In this document: positions 1 through 4,784 of the stretch, piece by piece
Layout of the letters: the number at the start of each line of letters is the position of its first letter
How positions within the stretch are numbered: the stretch's first letter is position 1
DNA from: Elusimicrobiota bacterium
GTDB lineage: Bacteria > Elusimicrobiota > Elusimicrobia > UBA1565 > UBA9628
DNA length: 9,929 bases
Assembly: GCA_028717525.1 (NCBI GenBank)
Contig: JAQUNT010000045.1
Location: 1 to 9,929, forward strand
Direction of reading: 5' to 3'
Position numbers and translations under genes: made by a program
Notes under the pieces: model-generated
Database searches by the model: none
What the model saw: the letters and a program-made list of their open reading frames with translations, nothing else
Told to the model about the DNA's origin: nothing

Positions 1-2
1 GG

Positions 3-1394
3 CCTGAGATTCCGCAGCATCCGGAAAAGCTTACCCCCGATGAAAGAAAGGCCTTGACCGCTGCCTGGGAGAAGGCCCAGGCACAGCAGGGTGCGGCAAT
101 GACCGCCGCCTACAAGCGGGCCGCTAAGCTCGTACCGCTCAAGCGCGGCAAGGCGAGATGGGAGACCGTCAAGACTCTTTTCTATGTGCCCTGGAATCCC
201 GGCTCCGACGAGACTCCCGCTTTCAAGCTCGTTAAGGATTCGGATGTGGCCGCAGCCTTCCTGGCATGGCCCATCGAGGAGCAGGAGAGGATCCTGAGCA
301 TCTTCGGGGAGCGCTTCGTCAACCCGGCCATGGGGACCGCGATCATGAAGGTCCTGGACGGCCAGAGGAATGACCTTTCAAATCAGATTGATACCCTCTT
401 GCGGTCCGAGCTCCTTCGTGTCCTCTATAAGATCGATCCGGTGGCGGGTCGCCGCTATATCATCGGCGACATGATCAATCCGCGGGGCAACTGGCGGGGA
501 GGCTTCTCGCAGCATCTGCTGCCCGACAAGACTCTCCCTGAGATAGATGCGGCCCTGGGAGCCCGCATCGGCGTCGCGCAGTTCCATTTTGAAGATAGGG
601 ACGCGCAGAATATCGGCCGCTACGCGACCATGGCGATACTTCCTCAGGTGCGCGCGGCTTATGAGACCATCAAGCCATGGCCGGATTGCGACTTCTATGA
701 TGGCCTCATCGCTTATTTCCTCAAGTACGACAGGGGGTTCGGTATCGCCGCATTCGAAGAGAAATCACAGAAGTACTCTCCGGCCGCCTGGAAGTTATCC
801 ATGCGGACCATTGAGGACCTGAAGCTCTGGCCGAAGATAGAGCCGATCATAATCGCCCGGCTCGATGACGACAACCTCTATCGCGCGAGTGAAGCGGCCA
901 AGCTCCTGTCAGAGCACGGCAGCGAGAATGCTCATAAGGCGCTTCTCCAGCGTCTGCGCAGGCTCCATGCTGATGGAGCAGGCCGGAAGGATGTCACTCC
1001 TGGGAATTATCCCGCATTCGGCTTCGAACAGTCGTTGATCGGGGCATTGGGCGACTCCCCGAATTGGGTTTTGAGCGATGAGGAGGTCACGGAGATCGAA
1101 GGCCTCACTCTCGCTGAGACAAATAGGGGGATCATCGCCCGGCACCACTGGAAGTCGCCTATCGAGCTGGAGATCAACGGCAAGATCGACTTGTTCTTCC
1201 TCAATCACGAGCCGGTCCACGACGCCGAAGCCCTGAAGAACAGGATATCGCACTTCCCGAAAGGGACAGGCTTCGTTGTGAAGCATCTCGCTGACGATCC
1301 TGAATCCACAGCAGTCCTGCGCGAGCTTGAAAAGGCCGCGGAGAGATCAGGCTATTCCGTAAAAGTGGACTCCGCGACAGCCGTCAACGAATAA
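3..1394 (+). CDS. HEAT-like repeat protein of unknown function, 5' partial
   Basis: The reading frame is open from the first complete codon of the window to the TAA at 1392-1394, so the true start is probably outside; a TTG at 54 is the first in-frame start-like codon but has no convincing ribosome site. About 463 residues are visible. I do not recognise a named family. The chain is mostly helical by eye. Around residues 262-305 (counted from the TTG) it has a HEAT-like pair of helices containing LYRASEAAKLLSEHGS. A more polar beta-like tail follows, with ELEINGKIDLFFL near residue 366 onward and a final helical segment. No signal peptide, membrane segment or catalytic motif is visible, but the N terminus is missing. 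HEAT-like repeats usually mediate protein contacts, so a scaffold or immunity-like role is possible but is only inference. The next gene begins 29 bases downstream with its own promoter-like box. Confidence 0.85.
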   Translation, partial: PEIPQHPEKLTPDERKALTAAWEKAQAQQGAAMTAAYKRAAKLVPLKRGKARWETVKTLFYVPWNPGSDETPAFKLVKDSDVAAAFLAWPIEEQERILSIFGERFVNPAMGTAIMKVLDGQRNDLSNQIDTLLRSELLRVLYKIDPVAGRRYIIGDMINPRGNWRGGFSQHLLPDKTLPEIDAALGARIGVAQFHFEDRDAQNIGRYATMAILPQVRAAYETIKPWPDCDFYDGLIAYFLKYDRGFGIAAFEEKSQKYSPAAWKLSMRTIEDLKLWPKIEPIIIARLDDDNLYRASEAAKLLSEHGSENAHKALLQRLRRLHADGAGRKDVTPGNYPAFGFEQSLIGALGDSPNWVLSDEEVTEIEGLTLAETNRGIIARHHWKSPIELEINGKIDLFFLNHEPVHDAEALKNRISHFPKGTGFVVKHLADDPESTAVLRELEKAAERSGYSVKVDSATAVNE

Positions 1395-1410
1395 CTGTTC
1401 CAGATAGCGC

Positions 1411-1416
1411 TATAAT
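1411..1416 (+). promoter_or_regulatory. Consensus -10 box directly before the 1424 gene
   Basis: TATAAT ends seven bases before the ATG at 1424. Transcription normally begins about six to eight bases after a -10 box, so it would start at or next to the A of the ATG and give a leaderless message. There is no Shine-Dalgarno sequence between box and start. No good -35 hexamer is visible at the usual distance. Confidence 0.6.
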
Positions 1417-1423
1417 ACGACCA

Positions 1424-1738
1424 ATGGACATCGACGACCTTTCGCTCGAACAACTCCTCGATCTCAACAGACGCATCGTGCGCCGCATCGAGTATCTCCA
1501 GGGCCTCAAGACCCGGGCCCACCTTGACCGCTTCGAGGTCGGCGACCGCGTCAGCTTCCCCAGCGAAGGCCGGCAGGTCGAAGGCGTCGTCGTCCGGGTC
1601 AACCAGAAGACCCTCAGCATCAGGACCAAGGATACCTACTGGAGGATCCACCCCCGCTTCCTGACCAAGCTCCCCGGCCCCAAGGCAGAGCTCCCCCAGG
1701 ACGTCCGCGCCATCATCGAGCCAGAGAAAGAGCCCTGA
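1424..1738 (+). CDS. Small conserved-type protein, N-terminal helix plus SH3/KOW-like barrel
   Basis: This 104-residue protein starts at ATG 1424, which is fixed by the TATAAT box seven bases upstream; no ribosome site is present. Residues 1-35 form an amphipathic helix (LSLEQLLDLNRRIVRRIEYLQ). Residues 38-88 look like a small beta barrel, with FEVGDRVSF, a central VEGVVVRVNQKTLSIRT and WRIHPRFLTKL. The layout resembles a family of small uncharacterised bacterial proteins I have seen, with a helix followed by a KOW- or SH3-like segment of the kind often found in nucleic-acid or ribosome-binding proteins. Binding of nucleic acid is inference. It is probably cotranscribed with the DUF6429-type gene 29 bases downstream. 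No signal peptide or membrane segment is visible, so a cytoplasmic location is expected. Confidence 0.85.
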   Translation: MDIDDLSLEQLLDLNRRIVRRIEYLQGLKTRAHLDRFEVGDRVSFPSEGRQVEGVVVRVNQKTLSIRTKDTYWRIHPRFLTKLPGPKAELPQDVRAIIEPEKEP

Positions 1739-1767
1739 CCGCGGCCGCATGTCCCGGGCGACCCCAC

Positions 1768-1992
1768 ATGGACACAGCGAAGTTCGACGACATCGTCCTG
1801 GCAATCCTTTGGCACAACCAGCGCAGCACTGGCGCCGCCTGGAAAGGACTCCCCTGGGACGCCAGCGACCGCCTCTACAAGGCTGGCCTCATCTCCAACC
1901 CCAGGGGTCGACGCAAGTCAGTAGACCTGACTGATGACGGCCAGCGCAAGGCCGAGGCCGCCTTCAGGAAGCACTTCGGCGACCCAGACTGA
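1768..1992 (+). CDS. DUF6429-type small protein
   Basis: This 74-residue protein matches the DUF6429 pattern as I remember it. An N-terminal aspartate-rich helix (DTAKFDDIVLAILW) comes first, then AWKGLPWDASDRLYKAGLIS, then a KSVDLTDDGQRKAEAAFRKHFG tail. The family is small, widespread in bacteria and of unknown function. The fold suggested by the helix-helix-'GLIS...KSV.LT..G' pattern is like a winged helix. The start at ATG 1768 is the only sensible one in frame; no ribosome site precedes it. It follows the 104-aa gene by 29 bases on the same strand with no terminator between them, so the two are probably one transcription unit. The strong promoter box at 2012 lies after its stop and reads away from it. 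Confidence 0.85.
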   Translation: MDTAKFDDIVLAILWHNQRSTGAAWKGLPWDASDRLYKAGLISNPRGRRKSVDLTDDGQRKAEAAFRKHFGDPD

Positions 1993-2008
1993 TTCCGCCC
2001 CCTGGCCG

Positions 2009-2017
2009 TGGTATAAT
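2009..2017 (+). promoter_or_regulatory. Perfect extended -10 promoter with no gene behind it
   Basis: TGGTATAAT contains both the TGn extension and a consensus TATAAT. Transcription would start near 2024. No open reading frame of credible length begins there: the GTG at 2022 meets a stop after seven codons. Transcription would run through the tandem repeat and the tRNA 3' half into the terminator at 2285-2320. Confidence 0.6.
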
Positions 2018-2085
2018 CGCTGTGCCGCCAAGCTCCTTGACCTAGACGCGCCGCCCAGTCAAAGACCCCGATTTTCGGGACCGCA

Positions 2086-2107
2086 ATTTGTGCCAAATTT
2101 GTGCCAA
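2086..2107 (+). repeat. 11-bp tandem direct repeat, two perfect copies
   Basis: ATTTGTGCCAA occurs twice with no spacer (2086-2096 and 2097-2107). It lies about 125 bases upstream of the tRNA 3' half. Tandem 10-11 bp direct repeats about this far from a core site are typical of arm-type binding sites for tyrosine recombinases in phage and island attachment regions. This role is inferred from position only. Confidence 0.7.
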
Positions 2108-2230
2108 GTCGGAGTGAAAACGGGCGGCAACGGTTGCAAGCCCATGCAGCCCCGCGCAAAGCGCTTTCTCGTCGAGAACCTGACCGGCAACGGGCTTGCC
2201 GTCGAAAATCCGTCCTCCCTCTGGTTCGTC

Positions 2231-2275
2231 CTCACACGACAGGGGTCATAGGTTCAAATCCTATACTGCCCACCA
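2231..2275 (+). tRNA. tRNA 3' half (probably tRNA-Val, CAC), truncated; attachment-site remnant
   Basis: The fragment contains a 7-base anticodon loop CTCACAC with T at position 33 and anticodon CAC (2233-2235). A 3' anticodon-stem strand, a variable region GGGTC and a perfect T arm follow (ATAGG/CCTAT around loop TTCAAAT, 2248-2264). The fragment ends with a 3' acceptor strand ACTGCCC (2265-2271), discriminator A and encoded CCA (2273-2275). The expected 5' acceptor strand GGGCAGT and a D arm are absent upstream, and the 5' side of the anticodon stem pairs poorly. The identity therefore begins at about the anticodon loop, where one class of tRNA-targeting integrases cuts. It is read as a displaced 3' fragment rather than a working tRNA. 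Confidence 0.7.
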
Positions 2276-2284
2276 CTCTCGACG

Positions 2285-2320
2285 GAGCCTCGCCTCGAAA
2301 GGAGCGGGGCTCTTCGTTTT
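2285..2320 (+). terminator. Intrinsic terminator after the tRNA fragment
   Basis: GAGCCTCGCCTC pairs with GGAGCGGGGCTC (one mismatch, two G-U pairs) around a GAAA loop, followed by TTCGTTTT. It starts ten bases after the CCA, as terminators of tRNA transcripts often do, which supports this having been the end of a real tRNA unit. Its stem sequence resembles those at 3162 and 4645. Confidence 0.75.
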
Positions 2321-2428
2321 GAGGCCGGCCTTTTATCCTATGGAACAAAGGGACTTTAGGTCCTCGCAGCCCCTCAAGGAACCACCTAGGCTGTAGTAGT
2401 GGCCTTACGCCCGCCACCGGAGGACATG

Positions 2429-3139
2429 ATGACCAAGCCAGCCCTGTTGATGCTGGCCCTGATCTTTCCCGCAGCGGCTTTCGCCGCGGAACTCAGCGAG
2501 ATCAGAGCCAAAGACATAATGGACGCCGTTTCTTCCGACGCCGGCTCTATGCCGGCAGTCAAGGCCTCCCCGGTCCCCTCCGCATCCCCCTCCTGCGCCG
2601 CCGTCGGTGAAGACGTACGCATACCCGGGGAGTGCTGCTCCGGCAAAGCCGAACCCAACCGGAACGGAGAGATGACCTGCGTAGCGGCATTTATACCCAC
2701 CTGCGCCGCTGTCGGCGACGACGTGCGCATACCCGAGGAGTGCTGCTCCAAGAACGCCGCGCCCAACCGGAACGGCGAGATGACCTGCATCGCCCCGGTC
2801 TACCCGGCTTGCGCCAAAGTCGGCGACGATGTCCGCATCCCCGGAGAATGCTGCTCCGGCAAAGCCGAACCCAACCGGAACGGAGAGATGACCTGCGTCG
2901 AAGCCTATACGCCGGCCTGCGCCGAAGTCGGCGACGACGTGCGCATACCCGAGGAGTGCTGCTCCCGGAACGCCGCGCCGAACCAGAACGGAGAAATGAC
3001 ATGCGTCCCCCCGGTCTACCCGGCCTGCGCCAAAGTCGGCGACGACGTCCGCATACCGGAGGAATGCTGCTCCAAAAACGCAGTGCCGAACCAGAACGGC
3101 GAGATGACCTGTGTCGAGGCCAGGACTCCCCGATACTGA
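2429..3139 (+). CDS. Secreted protein of five tandem 36-residue four-cysteine repeats
   Basis: The start at ATG 2429 is chosen because GGAGGA (2419-2424) lies four bases upstream; ATG 2426 and GTG 2399 are in frame but worse placed. The 236-residue product begins with a signal peptide (hydrophobic ALLMLALIFPAAAFA, cleavage near residue 19-20) and a linker of about 35 residues. Five tandem repeats of exactly 36 residues follow. Each has the form C-x3-G-[DE]-D-V-R-I-P-x-E-CC-S, then A-x-PN-x-NGEMT-C, giving four cysteines per unit. Even cysteine numbers and export suggest disulfide-bonded extracellular or periplasmic modules, perhaps like small knottin-type folds. I recognise no named family and no function. 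Alternate units are more alike, so the array seems to have grown by doubling of a two-unit block. It has its own terminator at 3162. Confidence 0.88.
   Translation: MTKPALLMLALIFPAAAFAAELSEIRAKDIMDAVSSDAGSMPAVKASPVPSASPSCAAVGEDVRIPGECCSGKAEPNRNGEMTCVAAFIPTCAAVGDDVRIPEECCSKNAAPNRNGEMTCIAPVYPACAKVGDDVRIPGECCSGKAEPNRNGEMTCVEAYTPACAEVGDDVRIPEECCSRNAAPNQNGEMTCVPPVYPACAKVGDDVRIPEECCSKNAVPNQNGEMTCVEARTPRY
2588..3127 (+). repeat. Five in-frame 108-bp tandem repeats
   Basis: The first cysteine codon of each unit falls at 2594, 2702, 2810, 2918 and 3026, so the period is exactly 108 bp. Units 1 and 3 share GECCSGKAEPNRNGEMTCV, while units 2, 4 and 5 share EECCS with KNA or RNA. Units 3 and 5 both open with YPACAKVGDDVRIP. 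The pattern is A-B-A-B-B, consistent with duplication of a 216-bp block followed by divergence. Confidence 0.95.
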
Positions 3140-3161
3140 CCGAGTTTTCCGGCTGCAGCGC

Positions 3162-3195
3162 AAGACCTCGCTCACCTGAGCGAGGTCTTCGTCTT
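3162..3195 (+). terminator. Terminator of the cysteine-repeat gene
   Basis: AAGACCTCGCTCA (3162-3174) and TGAGCGAGGTCTT (3177-3189) are perfect inverted repeats of 13 bp, with only CC between them, so the outer 12 pairs would close a four-base loop. A weak T-rich run (TCTT) follows. The structure is almost symmetrical and could also stop transcription from the other side. It lies 22 bases after the stop codon. Confidence 0.75.
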
Positions 3196-3227
3196 AAGTG
3201 ATGTCAGAAAAAAGCCCACGCGATGCC

Positions 3228-3270
3228 GGGCCAACAGTCCAGTTCCAACATCATCCTGGATGGCCCACCA
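3228..3270 (+). repeat. Structured repeat, copy 1, with tRNA-minihelix-like fold
   Basis: The segment 3241-3267 matches 4597-4623 at 23 of 27 bases; all four differences are transitions. In this copy GGGCCA (3228-3233) pairs with TGGCCC (3261-3266) and TCCAG (3238-3242) pairs with CTGGA (3256-3260). The two 3' strands are directly adjacent, so the helices would stack like an acceptor-T-arm minihelix, and the segment ends in ACCA (3267-3270). It lies just upstream of the terminator at 3278. Confidence 0.6.
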
Positions 3271-3277
3271 TTTTAGG

Positions 3278-3306
3278 AGCGCCAGAAGATAATTCTGGCG
3301 CTTTTT
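3278..3306 (+). terminator. Strong intrinsic terminator upstream of the TPR gene
   Basis: AGCGCCAGAA (3278-3287) pairs perfectly with TTCTGGCGCT (3293-3302) around a five-base loop, followed by TTTTT. It insulates the TPR promoter, which begins about 27 bases further on, from transcription coming from the left. Confidence 0.9.
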
Positions 3307-3332
3307 GCATGGGCTGGCAGTTCGCGCGGGAA

Positions 3333-3341
3333 TGATATACT
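3333..3341 (+). promoter_or_regulatory. Extended -10 promoter for the TPR gene
   Basis: TGATATACT combines a TGn extension with a near-consensus -10 hexamer (TATACT, 3336-3341). Only five bases separate it from ATG 3347, which predicts a transcript that begins at or within a base or two of the start codon. Confidence 0.65.
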
Positions 3342-3346
3342 TGGCC

Positions 3347-4516
3347 ATGTATTTTCCGACGCGCGTTGTGCTGCTGGCAGGCCTACTGATAGGCATCAGC
3401 ACCATAGTCAGTGCGCAAGGCGGCAAATCAGACTTGGGCCGGTTGTTAGACCAGGGCGAAGACTTGTATGGCCGGGATCAAAAGGCAGCGATCGCTGTTT
3501 TCAAGAGAGGATTGCGCCGGGCTGAGTTGACGTCAGACCTCCAATACCAGGCGACCTTTGCAAACAGACTGGCTGCTTGTCTATCGTCCGACTACCGCTT
3601 CAAAGAAGCCCGACCTTATGCGCAGCGGGCTCTGGCCATAGCCCAGAGAATGGGAAGAGATGATTTAGCGGCCATCAGCTTGATGGAATTATGCACTGTC
3701 GACGGTCACTCTGGCGGCGATACGCGCAAAGCTGGCAAAGAGTGCCGCGAGTCCTATGAAATATTCCGGCGACTCGGCAGCGAACAGGACGCCGCCATCG
3801 CCCTTTCTCGTCTAGCCGTCGTGCAAATTGATATCGGCGCCTACCGAGCGGCGCTGAACACGCTCGACCCGTTGCTGCAAGGGGCTTATGATGCGCATGC
3901 GCAACATGTTTACCTGCAATACCTCGGCAAACTGTTCTTGCTCTTAGGCCAGTACGAGAAGGCCGCATCTTACTTAGAAAAGGCCATCCGAGACATGCCA
4001 TCAGAAGGTGTGGATTGCGGCACCTACGCCAACCAGGGGGAGGCCTTGCTCGGTCTGCATAGGGACGACAAGGCGGCGTGGGCCTTCCAGACTGCCCTCA
4101 CGCTCTGCGGTGGGACACCTTATCATCAGGACGCGGTGAGAATGAGCGTCGGGAAGATGTTCCTTGAGCGCCAAGATCCGCGGGCGTACGAGATCATGGC
4201 GCCCGTTCAAAGGCCGCTGCATCGCGCCCGCCTGGAGCTGCTCAAGAAGCGTTTCGCGGCGAGCCAAAAGCACTTCAAAGAGGCCGCGCAGGATTCGGTG
4301 ACTATCAGCGACTCCATCGCGGCGTATGCTGGCCTCGGCCAGGCCTCCGAGGGCCTGGGCGATAAGGTCGCCGCGCAGCGTGGCTTCATGCTGGCGTGCG
4401 CTAAGATTGAGGCGACCCGTGATGGTCTGCCCACCGAATATCAAGATTCCTACATGGCCGGCGCGGATAGCGGCTTTGTCCGGTCGGAAGTGTGCGCGGC
4501 TTACCGCCGTTACTGA
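3347..4516 (+). CDS. Exported TPR-repeat protein, possibly a CHAT-protein remnant
   Basis: The start is set at ATG 3347, because the promoter box ends at 3341 and a clear signal peptide begins there (MYFPTRVVLLAGLLIGISTIVSA, cleavage near residue 23). The frame also stays open to a TTG at 3305. The 389-residue product is built of helical tetratricopeptide-like units. The clearest are residues 66-103 (paired helices ending YAQRALAIAQRMGR), 147-178 and 184-217 (YLGKLFLLLGQYEKAASYLEKAI), with further ones to about 350. The C terminus, IEATRDGLPTEYQDSYMAG..., resembles the linker that precedes a CHAT peptidase domain in TPR-CHAT proteins, but the chain stops there. It could be a stand-alone scaffold or a protein that lost its enzymatic domain. 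The gene looks less GC-rich than the genes to its right and is flanked by near-identical 27-bp repeats. Confidence 0.88.
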   Translation: MYFPTRVVLLAGLLIGISTIVSAQGGKSDLGRLLDQGEDLYGRDQKAAIAVFKRGLRRAELTSDLQYQATFANRLAACLSSDYRFKEARPYAQRALAIAQRMGRDDLAAISLMELCTVDGHSGGDTRKAGKECRESYEIFRRLGSEQDAAIALSRLAVVQIDIGAYRAALNTLDPLLQGAYDAHAQHVYLQYLGKLFLLLGQYEKAASYLEKAIRDMPSEGVDCGTYANQGEALLGLHRDDKAAWAFQTALTLCGGTPYHQDAVRMSVGKMFLERQDPRAYEIMAPVQRPLHRARLELLKKRFAASQKHFKEAAQDSVTISDSIAAYAGLGQASEGLGDKVAAQRGFMLACAKIEATRDGLPTEYQDSYMAGADSGFVRSEVCAAYRRY

Positions 4517-4569
4517 TTCCGGCAGCCATCAACACCGCCAAAGAATCATCCCCACGGAACCATGACTAA

Positions 4570-4595
4570 GGTTCGAGAATGGTTGGCCTCGAACC
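4570..4595 (+). repeat. Perfect 8-bp hairpin after the TPR gene
   Basis: GGTTCGAG (4570-4577) pairs with CTCGAACC (4588-4595) around a ten-base loop. No T run follows, so it is not a classical terminator. It directly precedes repeat copy 2. Confidence 0.6.
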
Positions 4596-4596
4596 A

Positions 4597-4623
4597 AGTC
4601 CCAACATCGTCCTGGGCGGCCCA
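4597..4623 (+). repeat. Structured repeat, copy 2
   Basis: This segment matches 3241-3267 at 23 of 27 bases, with core CCAACATC[AG]TCCTGG followed by a GG-rich end and CCCA; TTTT follows a few bases later in both copies. Pairing here is weaker than in copy 1, and there is no CCA end. Both copies precede a terminator and together they bracket the TPR gene. Confidence 0.6.
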
Positions 4624-4644
4624 AGCTTTTCCGGTTGTCTTCGG

Positions 4645-4678
4645 AGACCTCGCTCTCTCGGGAGCGGGGTCTTGCTCT
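4645..4678 (+). terminator. Terminator downstream of the TPR gene
   Basis: AGACCTCGCTC (4645-4655) pairs with GAGCGGGGTCT (4662-4672, one G-U pair) around TCTCGG, followed by TGCTCTT. The T run is weak. The stem sequence is close to that at 3162. Confidence 0.7.
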
Positions 4679-4784
4679 TCGGGGGCGGCGTTTACCGATT
4701 TTTTAGGCTCCCGTACTGATTTTTAAGTCTTCGGTAATATCCTCGACAACGTTCCCGGGGTATGCTGGGAGGGACGAGGCAAGC

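Larger units (their letters stand above)
1993..2428 (+). other. Gene-free interval with promoter, tandem repeat, tRNA fragment and terminator
   Basis: About 436 bases carry no convincing coding region. In order they hold an extended -10 promoter (2009-2017), a small hairpin around 2067-2080 (CCCGA/TCGGG), an 11-bp tandem repeat (2086-2107), a hairpin CGGCAA/TTGCCG near 2185-2201, a tRNA 3' half ending in CCA (2231-2275) and a terminator (2285-2320). Short hairpins in the leader of the next gene follow (GGAC/GTCC near 2351-2363, CAGCC/GGCTG at 2367-2393). The last part is presumably the 5' leader of the cysteine-repeat gene. I could not match these hairpins to a known riboswitch. Confidence 0.6.

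Noticed and set aside
2024..2275. tmRNA (ssrA)
   Set aside because: The 3' end is tRNA-like, but the typical 5' domain, a matching acceptor strand and a tag reading frame ending in alanines are absent.
2122..2275. Complete tRNA with an intron, using GGGCGGC at 2122 as the 5' acceptor
   Set aside because: Six of seven acceptor pairs are possible, but no D arm and no good 5' anticodon strand can be found between.
2232..2417. Minus-strand small ORF ending in GFEPMT-like residues
   Set aside because: This is the well-known spurious translation of a tRNA T arm on the opposite strand.
2588..3127. CRISPR-like array
   Set aside because: The 108-bp units are contiguous, in frame and protein-coding, with no spacers.
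2405..3201. Alternative frames through the cysteine-repeat gene on both strands
   Set aside because: They stay open only because the 108-bp repeat keeps its frame; none has a signal peptide or conserved motif, unlike the frame chosen.
3241..4623. Integron attC sites around the TPR gene
   Set aside because: The required RYYYAAC and GTTRRRY core sites are not present in the right places, and the gene has its own promoter.
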